Positions 14,357 to 26,047 of a stretch of DNA of 64,000 bases are shown here, piece after piece (position 1 is the stretch's first letter; each line of letters opens with the position of its first letter). Under the pieces are notes generated by a model. The model did not search any database, was not told the origin of the DNA, and saw nothing but the letters and a program-made list of their open reading frames with translations. The position numbers were made by a program, and so were the translations under genes. Where the stretch lies: contig CM055092.1 of assembly GCA_029204225.1 (NCBI GenBank), forward strand, positions 16,733,921-16,797,920, in the 5' to 3' direction. Source of the stretch: Diphasiastrum complanatum. Lineage: Eukaryota; Streptophyta; Lycopodiopsida; Lycopodiales; Lycopodiaceae.

Positions 14357-14421
14357 TGGGGGGCACGGGGGCCAAACCGGTTGCTCTAAAGCCCCAGCAG
14401 GGAGGGAGGGAGGGAGGGCGG
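14357..14421 (+). repeat. second G-tract cluster
   Basis: Runs of five and six G at 14357-14371 and a GGGA repeat at 14400-14419 form a second strong quadruplex motif on the same strand as the cluster at 14019-14055. The decamer GGCCAAACCG follows the first runs and recurs at about 14460. Confidence 0.7.
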
Positions 14422-14790
14422 TCGCTGGCGACAAGCATCGTCAGATTAACTGGGTCGCGCGGCCAAACCGGACGTGCCAGTAAGAGATGAGGGGCGGAGG
14501 TATTGTTGTTGATGTGTTCGCTGGTACATTGGCCTGTATCGTTGTTGAAGTTGCCCCACTTTGGTCGGCTATTTTGCTGAAGGCTCGCTTCGCTCACTCT
14601 CAAGTGAATCTCCAGCGGCTCTCTCCTTGTTGGAGCAACTTCTTGTCAGCCAACGGATGCTTCATTGCAATGGATGCTGCCTGGGCGCCCTAGTTGGTTT
14701 TGTGTAGTTTATGCTTCTCATGCAGTGATATCGAATCCGTCTGATTTACCTCACATTGTTCCTCTCTCCCCCAGTTCTATCTCATCTAGT

Positions 14791-15588
14791 ATGGAGTCTA
14801 CTGTCGCTCTTCCCTTGACCCCACATCAAGAAGCGCCTCCATCGATTTCTACAATGCTTTTTTCACTCAGCGCAGACATGATAAGGGTCTTCATACTTTT
14901 TTCACTCAGTGCAGACATGATAATGGTCTTCAGACTTCTTGCCAGCCACCGGAAAGAGATGGATTCTCACCATGAACTGATCCTATAAGTTCAATCACGC
15001 TTGCAGCGGACAGATGCATCCATCGTAGAACTCAAACAAGAAATTACAGCCATCCAATGTGCATCATCCTCTCATGTAGCTACTTCATCTATGATCCAGC
15101 AACTTGAAAGTAAAGTGGAGCAGCATCATATAGTTGTCCAATCTTGGGCATATGTGCTCAAAGGTCTAGGTAAATCGGATGCTCTAGTTTCTTTCATTTC
15201 TGCTACACTTAATGCCAATTGCGAGAGCAAAAGGCCCTCAATGTTCGTGTCAAAGGCATCCTAGATTCTCAGGATGCCCTTAGAGAAGCCAAATTTTTTT
15301 TGGAGGCTACTCTCCATCATCATGACAAAGGTTTGGACTCAACCTGGCGTACCAAGAAAGATGCTAACACCTTGATCCTGCGCTTTACCTCGGTGGAGTC
15401 GACGGGATGTATTGTGTCAAAGATATAAACTGAAAGATACCAAGATCTTCTTGGATGAAGACCTCACCTTCACAGGTGTTGGAAAGAAAAGAGGCTCTGA
15501 AAAAAGAGAAAGATACAGGAAACACCTCATGTATAGAGATGGTAAAATCCGTTTTATTGAAGCTAAATGTTTAGCTGAAAAGAAATAG
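14791..15588 (+). pseudogene. LINE-like ORF1 relic
   Basis: Three collinear blocks are readable with frameshifts and a stop between them. The first (14791-14988) is an N-terminal low-complexity block. The second (15001-15225) is a helical block with HVATSSMIQQLESKVEQHH, probably coiled coil. The third (15225-15588) contains LDSQDALREAKFFLEATL and, after a further shift at about 15421, YKLKDTKIFLDEDLTF plus a MYRDGKIRFIEAK end. A coiled coil followed by an RNA-binding fold and a basic tail ending KIFLDEDLT-like is how I recognise plant LINE ORF1 proteins; the match is by eye only. No ORF2 endonuclease or RT is found downstream, so the copy is truncated or decayed. The first block holds a 39-bp in-frame tandem duplication (14857-14934). 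Confidence 0.45.
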
Positions 15589-16585
15589 ATATTGGGTCAA
15601 TTTTGAATTTGGAGCTAGAATAGTTGAGTTTGAGTTTGAAATATCCAATTAATCTACTGCTATTAATGGGTGTATGGTCACCATGTGAGATACACTTGAC
15701 CTCAATGAAGGTACTCACTACTAATATCTCGATAATGTATTGTAGATTGTTATTTTAATGGGTTTGCTATTTACATTTTGTTATTTTATGGATGATCTTG
15801 TATGAATATGTTTAACTTCAAGCCACAAGTTTTGAAGCACATGATGATATTACCAATGGTTATATCATTGTAGTTTCTGTACTCATGCAAGTCTTGTAGT
15901 TTTGCAAAGCAAAACTTTGCTGAGTATCACTTCAGGGAAAAGGAAATCAACAATATAGCTAGATTACCCATTGAAGCTCAATTACATCTTATTGTTGCTG
16001 CCAAGGAGACACCATATGTGATAATGTTTTACCCACCCAGGATCAAAGCAAGCAGGTGATAAGAGTGTTGAATAATCATAAAGATAATATAATTGCACAA
16101 TAGCATAATAGGTCACACCATCAAGATTCTCCAAAGGCTTATATATGTCAATGGATACTGGTTACCTTTTTTTTATGATATGTAGGTACTCTTTTATCCT
16201 CGTAGCATTTATAAACACACTTTGTTTTCTAAATGTGCAGATCCTTTTTGACAACTTTTCTGCTTATACACTCATGTTCAACTGAAAGCCTGTGGCTTAT
16301 GAAACATAAACAAGCTAATTTATTACCAAAATTGGCTCTTGTAAGTTCACAATGAATCAGTAGTACATCATGAGTATCAGCCTCACACCAGAATTGAATG
16401 GCATTACAAAGATGGAAATTGAATGTAGTCAATTTCTAACTATATGGAAAGTTGGCCCATATAAAGAGGTTTGTTTGAAGACATAGAGTTATTATGTAAA
16501 ATGCAAATTCAATCTTGAGATCCAAAACTTTCTAAAAGTAGACAGTCTCAAAAACTCAACAAATGTTGCTACTGATGATGCCCAC
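15589..16585. other. intergenic DNA and 3' flank of the ADP/ATP carrier gene
   Basis: AT-rich with no convincing coding potential. Because the carrier gene runs leftward, the few hundred bases before 16586 probably include its 3'UTR. Confidence 0.45.
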
Positions 16586-19500
16586 TTAACCTCCACCTGA
16601 TCCATAGGTCTTGCCAAAGAAGATTAACTGAAGCTGATCATAGCCAGAAAGCACTCCTGCACCAGCTATAGCTCGCAATATGTTCGCACCTGCTCCCTTG
16701 AATAGGGATTTTGTACCTTCTTTAGCTATGATTGCCTGAAATGCTTCTAAAGAGTTTTTATACTTGACAGCTTCCCCGGATGTCATCATCATTCGACGTC
16801 GCACAGTATCAATAGGATAAGATGCAAGACTAGCACCAATTGTGATACCCCAACCAAGCAGGAAACTTGCAAGAAAATTTCCCTATGCAAAGCACGAAGA
16901 ACATGGTCATTTCCTATGACACTGCATATATTTCACTATGTTGAATTGAACATTGACAAACCCAATCAAAGCATGCATAGCTTTCACCATCTTCCAGCAA
17001 AGTGCCATCACATAGGCACAGAACATGAAAGCTTGCTTTTAGAGGACTACCTGTAAGAAAACCTAAACACAGTTTGTAATACTTTGTATACTCCTGACAT
17101 GCTATCTCCATCATGCATGACTCAGTCGATTTGAATTGTTTGACTAGTTGAAGTGCAAGACAAATAAAATAAAAGTTTTGAAAATTTTGATTTTGGTTAG
17201 GCAATTTATGAAACAGAGTAGTGAAACTTCTCAAATCAAATCAAGCAGATGTGACGATTGCTTCAGAAAGCTATGAATCATGAAATGTCGGAACCATGTC
17301 ATCATGTAGAAGACTTAAATATTGGTAGCTTTTCAAATCATTATCTCCATTTGTTCCACACTAGCAGAAATAATCTCATCCCTATCTTAAGATTAGGAAG
17401 CAGCAGACCTGACTTTAACATTACACCCACCAAGAAAAATTATTTAATGATAACTTAAATGTCATATATACAAAGAGGCATACCTCAAGGTTGCCAACAA
17501 GGATAACCGGTTTCAAAGAGTCATACATTCCAAAGTATAAACCACGATAAACAATGATGCCCACACAAGAGATGTTGAACCCACGATATAAACCAGCAAT
17601 ACCGTCACTTGCTAGGGTTTTCTTGTACACATCCAGCATTCCATTGAACTGACGTTCGCCACCCTTTTTTGTAGATTTTGCGTCATTTGCTAGACGCGTT
17701 CGAGCATAGTCTAGAGAGTAAACAAAAATCAGAGAGGATGCACCAGCTGCTCCTCCAGAAGCTAAGTTCCCGGCAAACCACTTCCAATAACCATCCCTGT
17801 CTTTTTTGAAATTAAAAAGACGCTTGAAGTAATCTTTAAATGCAAAGTTCAGAGCCTGAGACAAATTGAACGCATCAAAACTACAAATTATGCTGAATCT
17901 ATATGCAATAAGCCAATGCTTTTAGCAACAACCCATATTTCAGAGATAACTAGTGTCCATACTACATAGCAAGCCTACTACCAACACTACCCAAGCACAA
18001 AAGTAAAGCCAAACAATGCTATTCAAAACATGCCTTGGGCATATCAAGGATAGAAGTCATTCCTGCTGGTTAAGAGGTCAGTCTTGTATTCCTTGAAATG
18101 ACTACATTTGTCTGATCAACTTTCTACCATTGTCTTTATATAAAAATCCATGTCATGTAGTATCTCATTTATCCCATCCCAACCATATTTTGTTTTTCCT
18201 TCATTTCTTTTATTATCTTTAGACTCTTCATAACTCTTTAGGAGCGTCAAGTTAGAAAGTAACGATTTATTCATTCACATACTTACATGACTACATAGAA
18301 AGAAATTTTACACAATGAAATAACCATGCAGTCTCAAAAAATCTAGTCTCTTGAGTAATGTTATGATCCCGGTAGAAGATTAAAAGCACACAAAGCCGTA
18401 TAAGTAAAGTGTAAAACAAAAGAAATTTGTGCCAGACAAGAAAATTTACAGAATCTAGCTGCTAGATGTTCAAGAGCAAATCCTTTCTCCAGTTGCTTCC
18501 CAGAGTGGAGCACACACTCTACAGTTCTAATCCCAGTTCCAGGGCATAGCCTCTTTATATTAGAGATTTTATTACACAACATATCAACAAAAAATTTTCG
18601 CCCTCATAGAGTTTAGTCAATAAAAATCAAATACATGATAAACTGGTGCTGCATGAAAGAAGCAAACACCCGATTGGTGCCAGTGATCAAACATATCTAA
18701 TCTAGCCAAAGTAACGACCCAAAACTCACTAGGCTTTCATGCACTACACAAAAAGACACATGAAATTGAGTTGCAACTAGGGTGCTTGATTATAAAAAAT
18801 GCCTTTTTGGAAAAAATACTCAAAGCAAGTGCCAGATGCATTGCCATAGTCAAAACTATGGTAAACAAGCCTGCATTAGACGCACGAAAGATCAATCACC
18901 AGTCAAAGAGGGGGAAACCAATAACAAAGAAATTAGAACAATCCCATTGCTATAAAAACCAAAGAAAGGTCAATAGTCACAAAGAGGTACAAAAAAAGAA
19001 AATACTTCCTACCAAGCAAAGAGGGCCAGCAGACTTTGGACTTGATAAGCCAGCCACGAGAGTTCGATGACATTTTTCAAGAAGAACCATCCACACTGGA
19101 AAATCTTCGCTTCAAGAAGATACTGGTGAAAAGCGATAATCGACAATGGATAATGGCTGCCCCATGCACTCAGACTTTACTGATCTTATAGTGGAACTGT
19201 CTACCTAATGTAAATCAGGTTTACATTAACTAACTTGACTATCAATTGAAAGAGTCCTTTGTTGTATCAAGCAGATCAAGTAACTGGAATACCTGAGTTG
19301 GGAAGTAACGAATCACATTGGCTAGGTTTCCACGCCAAAGAGACAAAATCCCTTCATCTCTAACTGTGCGTCCAAAGCAGTCGCCAATGCCTTTGTAAGG
19401 TTCAGCAAGACGACCACTTTTTATCATTTCATCTTGGTTCTGAATAAGAAGCTTCACTCGTTCAATGGGTGCAGCAGCTGTTTTAGAGACCGCGGCAGAA

Positions 19501-19793
19501 ACTCCTCCCATAAGAAAGTCTATTGCAAACCCATATCGACCTTTTTCAGAAGCGTTTGGAACAAACATGGCAGTTGCATTGGATGGAATAGGTTGACGCT
19601 TTCCCAGATCCATGGGATACAATACAATTTGAATTGGTTTTGAGCACCCCTGTAGCTTGGCTCCTAAAAATGGTGCAGGGACAATCTGATCACTTGGCCT
19701 TGACGTCCGCTGGTTAGGTGCAACTCTGGAACCCAAATATGAAATTCCAGATATTTTTTGCACCACACTAGGGCACTGATGTTTCTCCGCCAT
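16586..19793 (-). CDS. AAC/ANT: mitochondrial ADP/ATP carrier (adenine nucleotide translocase)
   Basis: Coding exons on the minus strand are 19293-19793, 17484-17855 and 16586-16882. All introns are phase 0 with GT/AG borders, and the product has 389 residues. The protein exchanges ADP and ATP across the inner mitochondrial membrane. Residues 1-88 form the N-terminal extension typical of plant carriers, probably removed on import. The core then shows the tripartite mitochondrial-carrier fold: [20 protein letters not shown] opens repeat 1, with its PIERVK signature at 109-114. Repeat 2 carries [12 protein letters not shown] and [20 protein letters not shown]. Repeat 3 carries [18 protein letters not shown] (319-324) is the signature that separates ADP/ATP carriers from other family members. 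The ATG at 19793 is chosen because it opens the family-typical MAEKHQ-PSVVQK peptide. All diagnostic residues are intact, so the gene is probably functional. Confidence 0.95.
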
Positions 19794-21060
19794 TAGTTCC
19801 ACTGGCAGCTAGGCAACCTGGAATTGTCCAACAACGATATCCAATCTGGATCTTAGTTACATTGGAAACTTACCAACCTGAAATATGTATCACTCTCGTC
19901 TCATATTTTCAACAACACTATTGGAAAAGAGGGTTGGAAGAGAAAATGTACACATGAGAATCTAGATTCATTCCAAATTGATTCGAAAGATGGAGAATCA
20001 AGATTCATTACAACTACAGTTAACATCAGATACCACTCCACTCTTCCTAAAAAAGCTTTTTACTTGAGTCAAGGAAAAAACACTACGTGCAAAATCACAA
20101 GAAACAGGAAACCCCAATCGAAGAGTTTATCTTACCAATTTCCACAAGCATGTAACTAAGCATCTAGTGAATTCTGAAAGTAAAAACACTGTCAATCCTA
20201 TCATGCTAGTTGTTACAAGAAGAGCGTATTCCTCAAGATCTGTATATCTTGAGAACGATCACTGATGCTTCCACGTGTAGAGCATCAAGGTAAGAATGTT
20301 CAGATTTAATTTGGAAGCCTCCAAAGCATGTATGCACGAGACAGAAGATGTGCGAAAATAAATACACAAGAGCTTCCTCGTATGGTGGATCTACAAAAAA
20401 GACAAGACTAGAATAGCTCATCAATATTTCGAGCATAGAACAAAAACTACCAAAAGAAATTAGTCGTAATTATGACACAAGCCGTCCGCACTGCTGCTGC
20501 ATTATATGCAAAATTCTACCCGGCATTAAAGTGGATTCAATTAGGCCTTCCATCAACATAATACGCACGTAAATAAAAAATTTAGCCAGAAGCTGACATG
20601 AAATCAAAAAGAAATTACAGAAATTAGCTAAGTAGCCTCGTTGACCCTTCCGAAGAAATTCTCATCTTAAAGGCCGTGGACTCTCACCTCAACTATACAT
20701 ACAAAGCATATCATATGCTTTTCACAGGACGTATTTAACTCTAAAATGATCAATTCCGCTTAAATTGATCTAAAAGCATACGAATCCAACGTTCTAGAGC
20801 GACAAAAGGAAGCAGTAAGATGGCAGAACAGGTGCGTGTGGCATGGACACCAGAAACAAAGCATACTATGGAGCATCGATACCTGGTTAGCAGCTTCTAC
20901 ATCTGCGAGCAAGCAGCCCAAGCCAAGCGAGCAGATAGATAGATCTCCATCTCTGTGAGACTGAGAGAGAGCAGAGATGAAGGAAGCAAATGAGGAGAAG
21001 AAAAAGCAAAGAAAGAGAAGAGAAGAGAAACAAAGACCTTTAAGGGCTGCCCTTAAGTGT
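19794..21060 (-). promoter_or_regulatory. 5'UTR, leader intron and promoter side of the carrier gene
   Basis: On the minus strand a CT-rich leader (about 21040 to 20940) ends in an AACCAG|GTATCG donor at 20883/20882. A TTTCAG acceptor lies near 19877, about 80 bp before the ATG. This suggests a non-coding first exon and a leader intron of about 1 kb, as is common for plant ADP/ATP carrier genes. The acceptor choice is uncertain because GTTGGTAAGT follows immediately. Confidence 0.5.
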
Positions 21061-21811
21061 GGGGCTTTTTTCAATTTTATTAAGAGTATCATTTTTGACC
21101 ATGCCTTACAAATGTAGGACTATGTTTTTGTGTTGAGGTTAGTCAATTAAGTTTGTAATAATGTTAACCCATTAAAGGAAAGGTTGAAAATTTTGAACAT
21201 TTCCTACACGAGATGTTACGTGTTTTGAACAATTCTCATATGAGACACAGTAGTCTAGATATACATTTACAACTGTGCATGTATTTAAAGCGCTTGTTTT
21301 TTGTTGGGCCCACTTTTCCATCTCTCTCTCATCCGTGTCCAAAAAGTAAAAGGAATAAAAGATATGAATGTATTGCAACTTTAAAGTTTGAAATTTCACA
21401 TGATTGTGGATGACAACATGAGCATGCAATGTAGAACTTAAATGTTATTTGGTTGGTCTAATTGCATCGTCAACTAGACATAGTTGAACTACACAAAGCA
21501 TACACACTCCTTGTTTTCTCTGCCTTCTTGCTCACCTCTCTCAACTCAACGAGGTAAATAAATAAAATTTATATGTTGAAAATATATTTTAAGAATTTTA
21601 TCTTAACAAATGGCCTTTCAATCAATAATGCAATCAAGTTATCTAGCATGAGAAATAACAAATCATTTATTATGTAAATCAAATCCAAAGTATCATAATT
21701 ATTTTAACTAATGCATCGGTAAAGAGTGAATATCTTTTAAGTATACATTTATAACAATGAAATAATGATAAGTAGCTATAGAATTACTTCTATAAAAGTA
21801 TTTTTATAAAA
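21061..21811. other. intergenic DNA upstream of the carrier gene
   Basis: AT-rich with no gene. A weak TATA-like TAATAAAA on the minus strand lies near 21075. Confidence 0.4.
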
Positions 21812-22082
21812 AGGAACAAGAAAACTTAAAAAGATGCACCTGCTTTCTCTAAGTCTCATAGAGTAGTTTGTTTGATACTAGAAAAGTTTGCACAAGACAA
21901 GTAATGAGGAACAAGAAAACTTAAAAGTCTCATCGAGTAGTTTGTTTGATACTAGAAAAGTTTGCGCAAGACAAGTAATGAGGAACAAGAAAACTTAAAA
22001 AGATGCACCTGCTTTCTCTAAGTCTCATAGAGTAGTTTGTAGTTTGTTTGATACTAGAAAAGTATGCGCAAGACAAGTAATG
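21812..22082 (+). repeat. three tandem copies of a roughly 95-bp unit
   Basis: Units are 21812-21906, 21907-21980 and 21981-22082. Each begins AGGAACAAGAAAACTTAAAA and ends near GACAAGTAATG. The middle unit lacks an internal block of about 21 bp, and the third has a 7-bp AGTTTGT duplication. The high identity points to recent local duplication. Confidence 0.9.
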
Positions 22083-22559
22083 TATGTCCCAAGTTGAATA
22101 AAAACGCATCTTAATAAGAATTGACAAACTAGTTTCCTCTGAGTTTTGGGCACTTCTCGTGCATTCTGAAGGATTTAGTGGGGTCTTCTCGATCTATAAG
22201 CTCAAAGATTACCACTACATTGGTTTCTTGAGATCAGTGAGAAGGTTGCAGAACTACTAGTTGGGCTGCAATGATCATATCACATTTTTGTTGCCTTAGG
22301 ATTCCCCAAACTATGACCACGTTATTAGCAGGGCCTGCTGATAACCAGCCTAAAACGGACTCTTTAAATGCCATAATCTGTCGAATGTATGTCAGCAAGT
22401 AATTTAAATGAACAAATAAATTGTTTGATGAATTATAGAATAAAGAGAATTTGTATACTATCTGCATATGATCTGTATACAAATATTTATACACACTTTT
22501 ATACATACAGTTTCATAATATAGCGGCTACCAGTTGTGAAGAACTAACTATTGCTCTGG
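22083..22559. other. intergenic DNA with a 25-bp imperfect palindrome
   Basis: No gene seen. At about 22321-22345 GTTATTAGCAGGGCCTGCTG and its continuation form an imperfect palindrome. One arm recurs in inverted orientation at about 23341-23355. Confidence 0.4.
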
Positions 22560-23290
22560 ATAGTCACTAATGAAGATCAACCAGTAGTATCCCGGATTAA
22601 TGCCTCCAGCGCAATCCACCAGCAATAATCATGGCCTCTCCATCGCCAAACATCATTTTACAAAACTGTCTGACTATAGTCTCCGCCATCTTATCACTTT
22701 TCGGAAATCATGGCAACCAAAACTAAAACTCATGAAGTGGTAAGTGGCTTCTGGCATATAATAGAAACTCAGCCAAGAACTAATAGAACTAGCAGTAAGG
22801 TGTGATAAACCGCTTGAAATTGGTTGATCTTCGGTTTGGTTCTTTGTTGTATCAGTTATTGGTTCAGCTTCTTCTGCTGGGGCAGCTTGTCAACTGGTTT
22901 CTGTGTCAGGGCTTAAAGAAATAGAATGATCTGAATGTTGTGACAATAGGTTCATCATAGTAGATGACTTGAGTCCTTGGCCCTATTGATTCCGAATGGA
23001 CTTCATCTATGTATTTACCAAAACATTAGCGTGCATGCAAATTAGTCCTAATTGAAATCCTAGCTTAGCATACTTTTTGTCCTTTACAACTTTCTGAAAA
23101 GCCTTGAAAGCTAGGTATCCAGAATCAATTGGCCCTCCGCATTGGCTTTCATCAGATAACCAATGCTGGTAGGAGACATCGTAAGCTCTTGCTGTTGCAG
23201 AAAATTCAAAATTGCTTATCCAGTAGCGACAAGAGCTCGTATTGTCGCCAAACAGATTCAAACACAGGTACACGATGTGCATATTTACTA
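22560..23290 (-). other. exon-like segments of an unrecognised protein, possibly a gene fragment
   Basis: The minus frame at 23282-23007 has balanced, protein-like composition, with YQHWLSDESQCGGP and LAFKAFQKVVKDKKYAKLGF. Just downstream (about 23000-22900) another frame reads ESIGPRTQVIYYDEPIV, and near 22880-22740 a third reads AAPAEEAEPITDTTKNQTED and SISSWLSFYYMPEATYHFM. This looks like pieces of one gene split by introns or frameshifts. I do not recognise the family, no start or polyadenylation site is evident, and the segments may be a degraded fragment. Confidence 0.3.
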
Positions 23291-23361
23291 TACGATCTAC
23301 GTAACCCGTACGCTTCTACGGTTTAAAAACGGTATACCAAGGGCCTGCTAATAACGAAAGG

Positions 23362-23460
23362 TAACGGGCTTAGGAAGGCTCGTTCTGGCTTTTTATTGAG
23401 CCATGGGCTCGCCCTCCCGGGCCCAATAAAAACCTAGAACGGGCCTTCTCAGGCCCGTTA
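23362..23460. repeat. near-perfect 45-bp inverted repeat (foldback)
   Basis: The left arm begins TAACGGGCTTAGGAAGGCTC and the right arm ends with its near complement, GGGCCTTCTCAGGCCCGTTA. The centre is GC-rich, GGGCTCGCCCTCCCGGGCCC. The arms pair over about 45 bp with few mismatches. It could be a foldback MITE or a hairpin-forming transcript. No obvious target duplication is seen. Confidence 0.8.
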
Positions 23461-25407
23461 TCTATTACATTTCGCTGACGCATTGCTTCATGCTGTGGGG
23501 AGGCTCCCAAATCTTAACTCAACTTTCTCATAAACAGGTGGAGCGTGTATCTACAAAATTGCATTCCTCAACTTGTGTTCAAGGTGATGTGCACGACATT
23601 TACAATGGCCCAAAATTTTGAATGTTTTTAAGCATCTACTGTTCACTTTTAGGCTTAGTCTACATCGACATATTATGCTACAGGCCGTTGACGATTTTTA
23701 CGATCCAGATGAGTGATTACGAACTCGCTACAACTAGTATCAAAGAATGTTGATCGAAGCCTACATTAACGTTTGGACAGCCATCACCAACAACCCTTTA
23801 AATCATTTGTAGCCTGTAGCCTTTTGCAATGATAACGACAAAATGGCAAATACATAGTTTATAGAAGGGATGCTCAAAAAAGCAAACAGTGAAAGGTCGA
23901 GAATTGAGAAGCCTGCCATCTTTTCGCACGAGTAAAAAATCTAGAATGAACGTGCTAACTTTGAAAACTATGTCATATATGCAAAATTGCTCAACATGTG
24001 TACTTTTTACTTTTAGAAAACATAATCTAAACCTTTTAGTTCCACTTTCACATCTACGCTTTGGATTATGCCACATGGATGTGCTCTTCTCTTTGGATTA
24101 TGCCACATGGACGTCCTCTTCTTGCAGAGCACTAAAACATGCACATTGGACAGAATTGTAAAAATTTGCATGGTTCATCTTTAGATTTTATAAGGTCCTT
24201 CTCTATATTGCATATGGGCCCTCACTAGGTTATTGATTACATTTTTGGCCTAGTCTGGAATGGCTAGGTGTAACTAATAAACTAGTACACTGGAACACTG
24301 AATATGCACGTCAAGAATTATTCCAGATCCTCTGAATCCGACACAGACATAACAAAAAGCATTTGATTAATGTTTCTAGGAGAAACTTGAAATTTGACAT
24401 TGGACATGACTCATTCCTTATTGGTGCACACTTGTAGGTGATGGTTGACATTGATGGAAAAAGGTGATGACTCAAATTTGGATTAGATTCATTGTATCTA
24501 GATTACCTAGTATGAGCATCTACTAGTAGATATGTTACATACCTATGTAACTAGCAGTACTACAATAGCCCCTATGTGTCCATTTAGTATCTAGGGGGCT
24601 AAATGGCGAGTCACTCTTGGATAAGGGGTACCATGGGATAAGGGTAGGTGCCTTTGGATTAAGGTACTTGAGTCATTGGATAAGGGCATGAAGGTGCCTA
24701 TGCCTTGGATGGAGGTATGGAACCTTGTGAGGTGTTACGGGGTAATGGTCATTTTCCTAAACCTTGGGCCGGCCTCAACCTTGAGCCATTGTCACATAAT
24801 TGGCCTTGGGCCAAAGTTAGCCATCACATCTGGGTCATTGGGACCTAGTAGGAGGGTGCACCTACTAGGGTCCCTTGATGTACCTAAAGCAACCAAGAAG
24901 TAGTTATCCAAGAAACATAAGTTATGGAAGATGTCTCTTGACATTTCACTAACTTGTGAGGCTCTTGGCCTTTCCTTTGCCTCCCCTCTTTTCATTGGCT
25001 TGTGAGGACCCTCTCTAGTGTTTTGGAGGGAGTCTTCTGCAATCTAAAAGAGAGGGAGAGGGCGTCCAAAGGAAAGGAGATTTCTTGTGTTGTTGCTTGC
25101 TTCTATTCACTAGTGGAAGGCTAGAGTGTAGAGAGCATTTTTTGCTTGTTTACTCTTGTGAGGATCACCATTTTTGGTATGGGACTTAGGTGGGAGTAGG
25201 ATCTTGAGTATGCTTGTGTTTGTGATAGTAGTGATTGTGGTGAAGCAAGCGGGTGCTAGATAGGCTTGCTTGTGCATGGATCTAGCAATGGTTGGGTGGT
25301 GAATTCTTGAGGCCACTTTGATTGTCTACTTTTGAAGGATCTCAGGGACATTGGAGGAGAGGCACCTTGGAGGGCTTTTTGGAGGCATTGGTGGACAATG
25401 TCTTACA
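23461..25407. other. intergenic DNA, no gene recognised
   Basis: Short open frames only. Between about 24600 and 24720 GGATAAGGG-type phrases recur. The right end abuts the decayed Copia LTR fragment at 25408. Confidence 0.4.
24059..24122 (+). repeat. 32-bp tandem duplication
   Basis: Two units, 24059-24090 and 24091-24122, share CTTTGGATTATGCCACATGG and end in CTCTTCT with two substitutions between them. Confidence 0.9.
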
Positions 25408-25497
25408 AATCTCAAAGGTGTCTTCCAAACGCCGAAGGTGTCTTAAAAATATCGAAGACTGCCCTCAAGTAAAGGCAAAGGCCAAATTAGACTGGTC

Positions 25498-26047
25498 AGA
25501 GAATCAGAAACCCTACGGTCTGATTCATGGGGAGAGTACTTATCAAATGAAATGAAGGACTATCTATCTTCATATGGCGTGCACCATCAGTTCACTACAA
25601 GTTACACTCCTCAATAAAATGGAATAGTTGAGCGCAAGAACCGCACACTGTTGGAAGTTGCACGATCCATGACAGCCAATGCCCATTTACCTCAAACATT
25701 CTGGGCAGAAGCAAACTCTACGGCCTGCTATCTGCAGAACTACTCCAACACTAAAGCAGTTGATTTCAAGACACCGTTTGAAGCCTACTACGGATACAAA
25801 CCAAGCTTGAAACATCTACATGTTTTTGGATGTCTCTGCTATGCACAAGTACCATCTGATCTGAGGAAGATGTTCAATCCAATAAGCTATAAGAACATCT
25901 TCATTGGCTACTGAACCTCACATAAAGCATATCGCATCTATGATGTTGATTCAGGTCAGATCTCAGTCAATCGTGATGTTGTCTTTCTTGAAGACAAGTA
26001 TCACGATTTCAAGCAGAAGCAGCCAATGCAAGAGTATGTCACAGCAT
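25498..26047 (+). pseudogene. Copia integrase fragment of element 2
   Basis: The translation contains the end of the integrase core, VERKNRTLLEVARSM, with the catalytic glutamate region, then FWAEANSTACYLQN and LKHLHVFGCLCYAQVPSDLR, FIGY and VNRDVVFLEDKY. These are hallmarks of the Copia integrase core and its C-terminal GKGY-like region. In-frame stops occur before NGIVERKN and after FIGY. The upstream part with the HHCC finger and the first catalytic aspartates is missing. The frame ends where element 3 begins. Confidence 0.88.

Noticed and set aside
18771-19070. 99-residue basic plus-strand frame
   Set aside because: It lies inside an intron of the ADP/ATP carrier gene on the opposite strand, and the basic, low-complexity composition reflects A-rich intron sequence.
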